Shown: positions 6,977 through 17,323, counted from the first letter of the stretch. The stretch is 37,547 nt of DNA from Candidatus Woesearchaeota archaeon (GCA_016930415.1 JAFGGS010000013.1:1-37547), one strand, 5' to 3'. The notes: generated by a model from the sequence alone, not told the origin. Made by a program: numbers and translations.

Positions 6977-7573
6977 TTACCTTGAAGCGTCTGCCTGCCT
7001 CTCAAGCTCGTTCTTCTTCGCTACCGCGACAGATTCAAGCGACATCCTGTGGGCTGCCAGTATCTCGTTTGCCAGGCACTCCTCTGCGCTCCTCTTGCTG
7101 TTGAAGCTCTTCTGGTAAGCTCCCTGGACAAAGAACTTGAGAGCAGTGTCAATCCTTCTTTGAGGAGCCATCTCGACCGCCTTAGGGTACCTTGCTCCGC
7201 CGTACTCGATAGTGATTATCTCCTCTCTTGGAGCCGCGTTCTCGATCGCTTTGACCAAGACCTCTACAGGGTTCAGCTTGGTCCTCTGCTCGATGATGGT
7301 GAGCGCCTTCTCAACAAGGGATACTGCTGTCACGGACTTGCCGGTGCAATAGTAGCTTGTCTTGAAGTGCTTCCTTGCCTTGTGGCCTGGGTTCATCAGC
7401 TTGTTGATGAGCCTCTCCACGATGAAAAGCTTTGACTTGTGGAACCTGTTGCCAGCGTACCTTGCGCCTGTCTTTGGGACGATCACTGGCTTGACATTGA
7501 TGTACCTGATCAAGCCAGGATCTACGACTTTCAGGCCTGAACAATCCCATCTGTTGAATGCTAAAATGCTCAT
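6977..7573 (-). CDS. rps7: 30S ribosomal protein uS7
   Basis: Primary binder of the 16S rRNA 3' major domain that organises the head of the small subunit. It has 198 aa of archaeal/eukaryotic (S5e) type, with recognisable blocks LINKLMNPGHKARKHFKT, KLNPVEVLVKAIENAAPREE, YGGARYPKAVEM and ECLANEILAAHRMSLESVAVAKKNELERQA. The gene stands alone here, away from the usual rps12-rps7-EF partners. ATG 7573 is 27-35 bp downstream of a TATA box at 7600-7608, fitting a leaderless start. Confidence 0.96.
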   Translation of the reverse strand: MSILAFNRWDCSGLKVVDPGLIRYINVKPVIVPKTGARYAGNRFHKSKLFIVERLINKLMNPGHKARKHFKTSYYCTGKSVTAVSLVEKALTIIEQRTKLNPVEVLVKAIENAAPREEIITIEYGGARYPKAVEMAPQRRIDTALKFFVQGAYQKSFNSKRSAEECLANEILAAHRMSLESVAVAKKNELERQADASR

Positions 7574-7599
7574 GATAAGATTACGAGAAAAAGGGGCTG

Positions 7600-7608
7600 T
7601 TTATAAAG
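7600..7608 (-). promoter_or_regulatory. TATA box of rps7
   Basis: The minus strand reads CTTTATAAA, ideally placed for ATG 7573. Confidence 0.65.
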
Positions 7609-7700
7609 GTTTGGATTTTCATGTGACCTGACCAAGCATGAAATATCGTGAAATTCCACAGGACAACCCTGCGTACGCCTCAATGTAATTCTAGGATAAT

Positions 7701-7710
7701 TTTATAAATA
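7701..7710 (+). promoter_or_regulatory. TATA box of aIF2 gamma gene
   Basis: TTTATAAATA lies 22-31 bp before ATG 7732 and selects that ATG over the TTG at 7729. Confidence 0.65.
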
Positions 7711-7731
7711 GACCGCCCTCTCTGAAACTTG

Positions 7732-9189
7732 ATGCCGAGAAAGAAATCTGAAAAAGCGCAAGTGGAAGGCGCGCAGCCTGAAGAGAAGGAGACCAAGAAG
7801 AAAAGAACATCCAAGAAGAAAGAGTCTCCTGAAACTGCCAATAAGCCTCATCAATCCCATTCTCATAAGGAAAAGGATAATAAGGACCAGAAGGGCCAGG
7901 GAAAAAGCCGAGAGCATGAAGACTTTGAGCCGATGGATGCCGAACAGGCAAAGACCCTTGAGGACAGCCAGCCGGTCATGAACATAGGCTTGGTAGGCCA
8001 CGTGGACCATGGTAAGACAACCCTCACTGAAAAGCTCACTGGCAAGTGGACTGACACTCACAGCGAGGAGACTAAGAGAGGGATCACTATAAGGCTGGGG
8101 TATGCAGACGTTGTCTTCAGGAAGTGCCCTGAATGCGAGGGCTACGAGCAGTTCACCACGAAGAAGACCTGTGAGAAGCACAATGTTCCTACAAGATTCA
8201 TAAGAAAAGTCAGTTTCGTAGACGCGCCAGGCCACGAGAGCCTCATGGCCACCATGCTTTCAGGAGCGACCATAATGGACGGCGCAATACTCCTTGTCGC
8301 CGCGAACGAACAATGCCCGCAGCCGCAGACGAGGGAGCACTTGATGGCCTTGGAGATCGCAGGGATCAGGAACGTCGTCATAGTCCAGAACAAGATCGAC
8401 CTCGTCACTGAGGAGAGGGCTATCAGGAACTACAACGAGATAAAGCAATTCCTCGAAGGCACCTCTTTTGAGAACGCGCCAATCATCCCTGTCAGCGCGC
8501 AGCGCGGGGTGAACATCGACATACTCATCAAGACTATCGAAGACATCATGCCGACTCCAAAGAGGGATCCTGACGCAGAACCCTTGCTTCTGGTCGCAAG
8601 AAGCTTTGACATCAACAAGCCAGGCACCAAGCCAGAAGGCATGAAGGGTGGGATCCTTGGCGGGGCGATTGTCAGGGGAAGGCTTAGGAAGGGCGATAAG
8701 ATAGAGATCAGGCCAGGTATGGTCTTGGAAGAGCAGAACAAGATGACTGCAAAGCCTTTGATCACCACAATCGTGAGTTGCATGACTGGCGGAAAGACCG
8801 TGGACGAGCTTGGGCCTGGAGGGAGCGTTGCTATACAGACTACACTTGACCCAGGGGTAGTGCACTCGGACAGCCTGACCGGAAACCTGGTGGGACTGCC
8901 TGAAAAGCTTCCAAAGACGTGGTATGACCTCAAGCTAGAGGTTCACCTGCTCGAGCGGGTCGTGGGAAGCCACCAAGAGCTAAAGGTCGACCCTATCAAG
9001 ATGAACGAGATACTTCTTCTGAACGTGAACGGCGGAAAGACCATCGGAGCAGTGTACGATCTTGGCAAAGGCATTGCACGCTGCAAGCTAAAGCTTCCTA
9101 TCTGCGCAGACCCAGGCGATAAGGTCGTCATCTCAAGAAGGGTCGACTCAAGATTCAGGCTGATCGGCTACGCGCTGATAAATGAATAG
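7732..9189 (+). CDS. Translation initiation factor aIF2 gamma subunit
   Basis: GTPase subunit that carries initiator Met-tRNA to the small subunit. The G1 motif GHVDHGKT is at about residues 89-96, followed by the switch region with RGITIRLGYAD, a Cys-containing zinc knuckle (CPECEGYEQFTTKKTCEKHN, three Cys visible), DAPGHE, NKID and a SAQ-type G5. Domains II and III follow (GGAIVRGRLRKGDKIEIRPG and later). The core length is normal, but about 65 extra N-terminal residues precede it, rich in Lys/Glu/Ser/His (KKKRTSKKK, HQSHSHKEK) and probably disordered. The extension starts at the promoter-supported ATG. Confidence 0.95.
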   Translation: MPRKKSEKAQVEGAQPEEKETKKKRTSKKKESPETANKPHQSHSHKEKDNKDQKGQGKSREHEDFEPMDAEQAKTLEDSQPVMNIGLVGHVDHGKTTLTEKLTGKWTDTHSEETKRGITIRLGYADVVFRKCPECEGYEQFTTKKTCEKHNVPTRFIRKVSFVDAPGHESLMATMLSGATIMDGAILLVAANEQCPQPQTREHLMALEIAGIRNVVIVQNKIDLVTEERAIRNYNEIKQFLEGTSFENAPIIPVSAQRGVNIDILIKTIEDIMPTPKRDPDAEPLLLVARSFDINKPGTKPEGMKGGILGGAIVRGRLRKGDKIEIRPGMVLEEQNKMTAKPLITTIVSCMTGGKTVDELGPGGSVAIQTTLDPGVVHSDSLTGNLVGLPEKLPKTWYDLKLEVHLLERVVGSHQELKVDPIKMNEILLLNVNGGKTIGAVYDLGKGIARCKLKLPICADPGDKVVISRRVDSRFRLIGYALINE

Positions 9190-9246
9190 GGCTGACGCAA
9201 TTCTTCTTCTGAAAAACCGAATTCAAAACTAGATTTTCTGGCTCGC

Positions 9247-9260
9247 GGCGTTATGACGCC
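9247..9260. promoter_or_regulatory. Perfect inverted repeat upstream of Tyr-rich protein promoter
   Basis: GGCGT-TATG-ACGCC forms a perfect 5-bp palindrome ending 4 bp before the TATA-like ACTTTAAAAAG. It could be a dimeric regulator site or the end structure of the aIF2 gamma transcript. No T-run follows it, so I favour an operator. Confidence 0.35.
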
Positions 9261-9264
9261 ACAA

Positions 9265-9275
9265 ACTTTAAAAAG
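9265..9275 (+). promoter_or_regulatory. TATA box of Tyr-rich protein gene
   Basis: ACTTTAAAAAG predicts a transcript start near 9298 and a leader of about 27 nt holding the AGGGGGA ribosome site. Confidence 0.5.
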
Positions 9276-9310
9276 AAAAACACGCTCCCAAAAGTTCTGA
9301 TTGCCACTTT

Positions 9311-9317
9311 AGGGGGA
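9311..9317 (+). promoter_or_regulatory. Shine-Dalgarno AGGGGGA
   Basis: The G-rich site is 7 nt before ATG 9325. It resembles the TGGGGGA site before 13352 more than the usual GGTGA sites of this window. Confidence 0.5.
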
Positions 9318-9324
9318 TAAAAAA

Positions 9325-9633
9325 ATGATGCGATTCAATTTCAGAAGGTTCTTGATGATATTCTTAGGAATACTATTCGCACTGGCGGGGCTTGTGAGCG
9401 CGTACACGTACTACGGCCACTACTCGCACTACTACGGCTCAGGATACAGGCCTTTCAACGGCTACTACAACTACGGGCCAGCGATCTACTACGGACCGCA
9501 CTACAACTATGGATGGTACGCGCCAAGCTACACCTACTACAGGTATTACCCGACGTACACGCAATATTACAGGCCAGTCTACACGCCGACGTACAGGTAT
9601 TACCCCAGCCAGAGATACTGGTGGGCATGGTAA
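9325..9633 (+). CDS. Tyrosine-rich exported protein
   Basis: 102 aa with a clear Sec signal: basic start MMRFNFRR, a hydrophobic core to residue about 22, and a likely cut after LVSA (residue 26). The mature 76 residues contain 28 Tyr (37 %) plus Gly, Pro, His, Arg and four Trp, and no Cys or Lys. They are arranged as irregular YY-G/P-x units (HYYGSGY, YYGPHYNYG, TYYRYYPTY, YRYYP). This looks like a structural, adhesive or redox-active secreted peptide. Tyr-rich composition favours dityrosine cross-linking, pi-stacked assembly or metal binding, all inference. It has its own promoter, inverted repeat and Shine-Dalgarno. No family is recognised. Confidence 0.8.
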   Translation: MMRFNFRRFLMIFLGILFALAGLVSAYTYYGHYSHYYGSGYRPFNGYYNYGPAIYYGPHYNYGWYAPSYTYYRYYPTYTQYYRPVYTPTYRYYPSQRYWWAW

Positions 9634-9656
9634 TCAAGGATTATTTCTTGCTTGAT

Positions 9657-9667
9657 CCTTATAAGTT
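9657..9667 (+). promoter_or_regulatory. TATA box of PurO-like gene
   Basis: CCTTATAAGTT predicts a leader of about 40 nt carrying the GGGTGA site at 9716-9721. Confidence 0.5.
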
Positions 9668-9727
9668 AATTCTAAAACTCTTTGAAAGAAAAGCATGAGA
9701 CAAGAATAAAGGACAGGGTGATTAATT

Positions 9728-10525
9728 ATGGATCAGTTAGTTGGATTAAGAAGAATGAGTTACAGCGGAAGAGGCCTCATGATAGGCATGACTCCTGAAG
9801 GGAATACGTTCCTTGGCTATCACATCACAGGCAGATCACCTCCCAGCCAGGCAAGAAAACTCGTCAAGGGAAAAGAGAGCGGAGTGATATACACTGAAGT
9901 GACTGACCCAAAGGTCTTGAGCCAGGGAAGCAGGGCGCTCCTGATATATCCCGCCGCAGTAGCGATCGGCGACATCCTTCTTGGAAGCAACGGGGCCCAG
10001 ACCGAGATGGTATACAGCACCCTCATGAACAACACGCCATGCTCGCATCCATGCAGGACAACAAGCGAATTGGCAATGACAATCCATGACGCCTTCAAAG
10101 AATCAACCTACAGGTTCGATCCTGAGAATGACAATTGGGTGGACTTGGCCAGCTTTGAGCCAGACCCGCCCATCAACACCCCCAGGATAAGTGCCGCTGC
10201 GCAAGGAGAAACTGGCACATTATATATTATCAGCAAGAATGGAGGAGAACGCGAGAGGCGATGGCATGATTGCTGTCTGATGCCAGGGAACGCAAAGATC
10301 ATAACGACCTATAAGGGTGGAAACGAGAAGCCAAACCTGCTGCCATTCACAGGAGAGCCTCTCGAGGCCAGGATAACTGCCATCACCCCTCAGGAGATAG
10401 CAAGGAGCATCCTCTCCGCGATCAGTCACGGCAGCAAACCAGGCGAGAACTTCGCAGTCGCGGCGGCAGTGATGATGTATAACAGGAAAACAGGCACTGT
10501 GGAGAGCGCTATCGCGCACCCATAG
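9728..10525 (+). CDS. IMP cyclohydrolase (PurO)-like protein
   Basis: The N-terminal YSGRGLMIGMTPEGNTFLGYHITGR followed by an S-P-x-R/K-rich stretch is characteristic of the archaeal-type IMP cyclohydrolase fold, an NTN-hydrolase-like sandwich that closes FAICAR to IMP. Later blocks (LLIYPAAVAIGDILLGSNGAQTE, then TPRISAA and the EARITAITPQEIA segment) fit the longer bacterial/archaeal version (265 aa against about 200 for classical PurO). Shine-Dalgarno GGGTGA lies 6 nt before ATG 9728. No other purine-biosynthesis gene is in the window, so the actual reaction is uncertain. Confidence 0.75.
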   Translation: MDQLVGLRRMSYSGRGLMIGMTPEGNTFLGYHITGRSPPSQARKLVKGKESGVIYTEVTDPKVLSQGSRALLIYPAAVAIGDILLGSNGAQTEMVYSTLMNNTPCSHPCRTTSELAMTIHDAFKESTYRFDPENDNWVDLASFEPDPPINTPRISAAAQGETGTLYIISKNGGERERRWHDCCLMPGNAKIITTYKGGNEKPNLLPFTGEPLEARITAITPQEIARSILSAISHGSKPGENFAVAAAVMMYNRKTGTVESAIAHP

Positions 10526-10554
10526 GAGCCATAGGAGTGAACGAAAAGGATAAT

Positions 10555-10564
10555 CTTTATAAAC
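10555..10564 (+). promoter_or_regulatory. TATA box of rps15-recJ transcript
   Basis: CTTTATAAAC predicts a start near 10588 and an untranslated leader of about 120 nt before rps15. Confidence 0.6.
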
Positions 10565-10595
10565 TATTTACTTATTCTTCCTTCTTAGTTGAGAG

Positions 10596-10623
10596 ATAAG
10601 CCGGTTCGAGAGTGCTTGCTTAT
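10596..10623 (+). other. Possible stem-loop in rps15 leader
   Basis: ATAAGC (10596-10601) and GCTTAT (10618-10623) can pair with a 16-nt loop at the start of the predicted rps15 leader. It could be a binding site for uS15 autoregulation, but a 6-bp stem alone is weak evidence. Confidence 0.3.
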
Positions 10624-10708
10624 GCTGGAAACGTAAGTGAAAGAATTCTTATGTTTCGTTTTCAACGATTTAGAGACAAAAATACAAACATATCGAGGTA
10701 AGGATAGA

Positions 10709-11164
10709 ATGGCAAGGAAATATTCAGGCGCAAGAGGACAGAGCGGGAGCACGAGACCCAGCAAGAGAGTGGCTCCTGGCTGGATACAGCACAAGACAAA
10801 AGAGATAGAGCTGCTCGTCGTCAAGCTCGCAAAGGAAGGGAAGAGCGCGTCCATGATCGGATTGCAGCTGCGAGATACGTATGGAATCCCCGACGTCAAG
10901 GCAGCGACCGGCAAGAGCATCTCCAAGATACTGGCTGATAAGAAGCTCTCAAAGGACATCCCCGAGGACCTCATGTCGCTCATCAGGAAGGCAGTCCTCG
11001 TGAGGAAGCACATCGGAGAGAACAAGCAGGACATGACTGCGAAGAGAGGCCTCCAGCTGACAGAGTCCAAGATCAAGAAGCTCATCAAGTATTACAAGAC
11101 GATCGGCAGGCTTCCGCTGAGCTGGAAGTACGATCCTGAGAGGATTAAGCTGGTCGTCGAGTAG
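10709..11164 (+). CDS. rps15: 30S ribosomal protein uS15
   Basis: Small-subunit protein binding the 16S rRNA central domain. 151 aa of archaeal type: MARKYSGARGQSGSTRP start, WIQHKTKEIELLVVKLAKEGKSASMIGLQLRDTYGIPDVKA, then ILADKKLSKDIPEDLMSLIRKAVLVRKHI and the LTESKIKKLIKYYKTIGRLP end. An in-frame extension upstream (to 10637) has no family similarity, and GAGGTAAG at 10695-10702 supports ATG 10709. It is followed 12 nt later by the RecJ-like gene, a linkage seen in many archaea. Confidence 0.95.
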   Translation: MARKYSGARGQSGSTRPSKRVAPGWIQHKTKEIELLVVKLAKEGKSASMIGLQLRDTYGIPDVKAATGKSISKILADKKLSKDIPEDLMSLIRKAVLVRKHIGENKQDMTAKRGLQLTESKIKKLIKYYKTIGRLPLSWKYDPERIKLVVE

Positions 11165-11176
11165 GCGCAAGGGCTT

Positions 11177-12604
11177 ATGACGATCGGACTAGAAGGGTTC
11201 GAGGGCGCGCTTAAGGATGCGGCTCTCGAGCTCAAAAGTATTAACCGCTCCGAGACCATCAAGCTCGTGAGCAACCTTGATGCTGATGGCATCACGGCTG
11301 CCAGCATAATCGTGAAGGTCTTGGAGCGGGAGAATTTCTCCTACAACCTAGCGATACTCCATCAGCTAAAGGAGAACTTCGCAAGGGATCTCGCGAGCGA
11401 GGATTATGGCACGTTCATTTTCTGCGACCTTGGATCAGGCCAGCTTAAGAGCATCAATAAGCATTTCAGGGGCAAGAAGGTCTTTGTCCTGGATCATCAC
11501 GAGATCCAGGGTGAGCCAGCGCAAAACGTCACGCACATAAACCCGCACAGCTTTGGTTTTGACGGGTCTAGCGAGGTGAGCGCGGCAGGAGTCTGTTTCT
11601 TCTTTGCAAGATCGATGGGTGAGGATAACGAGGACTTGGCGCACCTTGCAGTCATCGGAGCGATAGGCGACGTCCAGGAGAAGAACGGCTTCAAGGGCTT
11701 GAACAGGGTCATTCTTGAGATTGCTGAGAAGAAGGGGAAGATCAAGGTCGAGCGCGGCCTTAAGCTCTTCGGCCTTGAGACCCGTCCGCTCATCAAGCTC
11801 TTGCTCTACAGTTCTGACCTCGAGATTCCTGGAGTCTCTAATGATGAGGCTGGGGTGATCGTGTTCTTGAAGGAGATTGGCGTCAATCCGCTCGAGCCTA
11901 GGAATCGCTGGAAGAGCTATTATGATCTTTCTGAGAAGCAGAGGAAGGACTTGGCCTCTAAGATAATCCTAAAGAGGAAGGAGGCAAGCATCCCTTATGC
12001 AGAGGATGTGTTCACTAACGTGTACAAGCTGCCTGGCGAGAAGCGGGGTCAGTTCAGGGATGCGAAGGAGTTCTCGACTCTTCTCAACTCTTGCGGCAGG
12101 ATGGATAATGCAGGCCTGGGGATCGGCGCTTGCCTTGGTGATGAGAAGCAGAAGAGAAAAGCGTTAAAGGGTCTTCTTGAGTACAAGCGGACGCTTATCG
12201 ATGCCATGAGCTGGTATAAGGCCAATAAGGGCGATCCTTCAAGAGTGACCAAAGGAAAGAATTACATAATAATCAATGCGCGAAGCGAGGTCTTGGCGAC
12301 TGTCGTTGGCACGATTGCTAGCATGATCACCAAGAACGGCGATGCCGGGAGGGATACGTTCGTCCTTAGCATGGCCAGGAACATCGATGATACGACCAAG
12401 GTCTCTTTGCGTGTGAGCAATAATCCTGCAGGGGTGGATTTGAAGGCGATCGTGTCTGAGGTCACGTCTGTCGTCGGCGGAGAGGCTGGCGGCCATCAGT
12501 ACGCTGCAGGGGCGATCATCGCGACTGAGAGGGAGGATGCTTTCATCGAGGTTGCCAAGGAGGTTTTCAACAGGCATACAGAGCACAACAAGAAAAAAAA
12601 TTAA
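11177..12604 (+). CDS. DHH-family nuclease, archaeal RecJ/GAN-like
   Basis: Single-strand exonuclease or phosphoesterase of the DHH superfamily, related to the archaeal RecJ homologues (GAN) that bind GINS and act in replication and repair. Motifs: NLDADGITAA (D35, D37), FCDLGSG, VLDHHEIQG (D106-H108), GAIGDVQE, and a DHHA1-type C-terminus with GGEAGGHQYAAGA. It has 475 aa. Codon use has more T-ending codons (GAT, CTT) than the upstream uS15. It is probably translated from the rps15 mRNA. Confidence 0.92.
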   Translation: MTIGLEGFEGALKDAALELKSINRSETIKLVSNLDADGITAASIIVKVLERENFSYNLAILHQLKENFARDLASEDYGTFIFCDLGSGQLKSINKHFRGKKVFVLDHHEIQGEPAQNVTHINPHSFGFDGSSEVSAAGVCFFFARSMGEDNEDLAHLAVIGAIGDVQEKNGFKGLNRVILEIAEKKGKIKVERGLKLFGLETRPLIKLLLYSSDLEIPGVSNDEAGVIVFLKEIGVNPLEPRNRWKSYYDLSEKQRKDLASKIILKRKEASIPYAEDVFTNVYKLPGEKRGQFRDAKEFSTLLNSCGRMDNAGLGIGACLGDEKQKRKALKGLLEYKRTLIDAMSWYKANKGDPSRVTKGKNYIIINARSEVLATVVGTIASMITKNGDAGRDTFVLSMARNIDDTTKVSLRVSNNPAGVDLKAIVSEVTSVVGGEAGGHQYAAGAIIATEREDAFIEVAKEVFNRHTEHNKKKN

Positions 12605-12630
12605 CCACAATAAAGTGGCAACAAACGAAA

Positions 12631-12640
12631 ATATTAAATA
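12631..12640 (+). promoter_or_regulatory. TATA box of lipoprotein gene
   Basis: ATATTAAATA lies 18-27 bp before ATG 12658. Confidence 0.45.
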
Positions 12641-12657
12641 CGAGTTCTACCACACCA

Positions 12658-13269
12658 ATGCAGATGAAAAGACAAGACCTACTCGCAGTCATCGCGGCAG
12701 GAACGATAGCGATCTTCCCAGGATGCGATCTTCTAGAGAATCCTACGAGCCCAGGCAGGGTGAGCTTCGACTTCCAACAAGGAAAGGACGCAGTCACGAC
12801 CATACAGCAGAACAACCAATACAAAACAAACCAAGAAGATGAAAACGAGAATGAACGCAAGGCAAGGACTGGTGCAATGTACGACAAGACAGTCACTGTC
12901 GGCGCCAAAGACAATTCTGAAAAGAACACTGCCGCAGCAAAGGCATTCATAGAGTACAACAGGCAGGCGTTCAGGGACCAACAAGGCAAGGCCGCCATCA
13001 AGTTCGTCCTGGAAAGGCCAGGAGATGGCAAGACGCTTGAGATAATCGTGTCTCAAAGCAAGGATGGCCATATCCATGTAAGAAGGGGAGAAGTGGAGCT
13101 GCCTGAGAACCCAGACCTTTGCAAAGTAGCGGCGGCAGCGTATGGCGCCAGTACAGGAGGAAATGAAGCATACAGGGAGCTGGCAAGGCTTTGCGATCCA
13201 CCAGGAGGCGAGAAGCCTCAAAGCCCGGCATCAAAAGCAGTCAATTACATCCTAGGACTCTTCAAATAG
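12658..13269 (+). CDS. Putative lipoprotein
   Basis: The N-terminus MQMKRQDLLAVIAAGTIAIFPGC has a basic start, a hydrophobic core and a lipobox-like FPGC with Cys at 23, followed by a Pro/Ser/Gly linker. The box is degenerate at position -3 (Phe). The remaining 180 residues are polar and Gln/Asn-rich near residues 40-70, with a small ordered-looking part (KAAIKFVLERPGDGKTLEIIVSQ, HIHVRRGEVEL) and two further Cys (CKVAAA, LCDPPGG). The fold is unknown. The ATG at 12664 is an alternative start. It precedes the S26 peptidase gene with its own promoter between them. Confidence 0.65.
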   Translation: MQMKRQDLLAVIAAGTIAIFPGCDLLENPTSPGRVSFDFQQGKDAVTTIQQNNQYKTNQEDENENERKARTGAMYDKTVTVGAKDNSEKNTAAAKAFIEYNRQAFRDQQGKAAIKFVLERPGDGKTLEIIVSQSKDGHIHVRRGEVELPENPDLCKVAAAAYGASTGGNEAYRELARLCDPPGGEKPQSPASKAVNYILGLFK

Positions 13270-13305
13270 ATTGTTTTCACTTCTCAGTAGTATCAAAATC
13301 GAAAG

Positions 13306-13316
13306 CTTTATATACC
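13306..13316 (+). promoter_or_regulatory. TATA box of S26 peptidase gene
   Basis: CTTTATATACC predicts a start of transcription near 13338, leaving a leader of only about 14 nt with TGGGGGA at 13341-13347. Confidence 0.6.
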
Positions 13317-13351
13317 AGAAGCGCGATAATCAAAGTATTTTGGGGGATAAA

Positions 13352-13921
13352 ATGTTCAAGAAGACACTGACACTCATACTTGTATTCTGCCTAGGCATAG
13401 CAGTAGCCAACATCTACTCGAGCCTGGCAGCAGCAGAGAAAGACCTCAGGCTGCCAGAAAACAACAGCCAAGGAGGATACGAGTTCAAGGAGATAACAGC
13501 GAACACGCTCGGAAGGATCCTAGGCGTAACCAACACAGGAGAAGACGTGCAGGAACTAGGCTCGCCAGGCGACAGGATAAAAGAACACCAGATACTAGTC
13601 AACAAAGAACGAGTGCAGATCGACCTGAAAGACGCGCAGTGGGCCACGTTCACAGACACGAACAGCATGGACCCAGTGATAGACGCAGGCGCAAACGCGA
13701 TAGAAGTCACGCCAGAGAACGAAGACGACCTCCAAGTAGGAGACATCGTAGCCTACGAGAGCGAATACGCAGACGGCCTGATAATCCACAGGATAGCCTA
13801 CAAAGGAAAAGACGAGAAAGGAACCTACTTCATACTCAAAGGCGACAACAACCCGACAAGCGACCCAGGAAAGATCAGGTTCGAACAGATAAAGAGCGTA
13901 GTCGTCGCAATAATCTACTGA
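13352..13921 (+). CDS. S26-family signal peptidase-like protein
   Basis: 189 aa with an N-terminal hydrophobic segment (residues 4-28) and a C-terminal signal-peptidase-I-like domain. The predicted catalytic Ser is in TNSMDPVI (S105), the archaeal/ER-type catalytic His in IIHRI (H146), and the Asp is in the KGDNNPTSDP segment (D165/D171). VGDIVAY matches the conserved strand before the His. Use of Ser-His-Asp instead of bacterial Ser-Lys is normal for archaea. About 70 residues between the TM and the Ser are not family-typical and may be a regulatory or periplasm-facing domain. ATG 13352 is supported by GGGGGA (spacing 4) and the TATA box; an in-frame extension to 13271 crosses the TATA. Confidence 0.85.
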   Translation: MFKKTLTLILVFCLGIAVANIYSSLAAAEKDLRLPENNSQGGYEFKEITANTLGRILGVTNTGEDVQELGSPGDRIKEHQILVNKERVQIDLKDAQWATFTDTNSMDPVIDAGANAIEVTPENEDDLQVGDIVAYESEYADGLIIHRIAYKGKDEKGTYFILKGDNNPTSDPGKIRFEQIKSVVVAIIY

Positions 13922-13954
13922 ACTCACCATAGCTAAAAAAAAGAGCGACCCGAC

Positions 13955-14356
13955 ATGGAAACCCAGAAGAAGAATCTCAAGGTACTTCTAGCAGAAGACT
14001 ATGACTCCACAAGGATGATCTACGGAATGCACCTCAAGAGATACTTGTCCGAGGCCGGATTCCAGGTCGAGATGGACATAGCTGAAGACGGAAAAGAAGC
14101 ACTGGACTTCACCAGGAGCAACAAATATGGCCTGATAGTATCTGACTATGATATGCCGCGGCTTACAGGAGCGCAAATGTACCTTCAACTAAAACCTGAA
14201 CACCAAAGCAGAACTGTGTTGATGAGTTCGACACCCGCCCAACTTAAACACGATCTCAGAGCCGGTGGCGTGGAAAATCTACCTCTCATACATGATAAGC
14301 AGCAGGCCCTAGAAAACCTGGATCAAAAGATAGCGCAATGTCTTCAAATCAATTAA
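13955..14356 (+). CDS. Stand-alone response-regulator receiver domain (CheY-like)
   Basis: Phosphoacceptor signalling domain with no output domain. The acidic pair is in LLAEDYDS, the phosphoacceptor Asp in LIVSDYDMPRLTG, the switch Ser/Thr in VLMSSTP and a candidate Lys in LIHDKQQ, which lacks the usual following Pro. 133 aa. It begins 33 nt after the S26 peptidase stop and may be cotranscribed. No histidine kinase is in the window. Such lone receivers act in chemotaxis, motility or phosphorelay; the partner here is unknown. Confidence 0.88.
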   Translation: METQKKNLKVLLAEDYDSTRMIYGMHLKRYLSEAGFQVEMDIAEDGKEALDFTRSNKYGLIVSDYDMPRLTGAQMYLQLKPEHQSRTVLMSSTPAQLKHDLRAGGVENLPLIHDKQQALENLDQKIAQCLQIN

Positions 14357-14366
14357 CTTTTTATTG
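14357..14366 (+). promoter_or_regulatory. TATA-like box of map
   Basis: CTTTTTATTG starts 32 bp before ATG 14389 and supports that start over ATG 14338 inside the receiver gene. Confidence 0.45.
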
Positions 14367-14388
14367 TATCTACGCACTTCTAAAGCAA

Positions 14389-17300
<2,912 letters not shown>

Positions 17301-17323
17301 GCAATCCCTTGATTCTACGTAAC

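Noticed and set aside
10637-10708. 24-residue extension of uS15
   Set aside because: It is not family-like and the ribosome site lies directly before ATG 10709.
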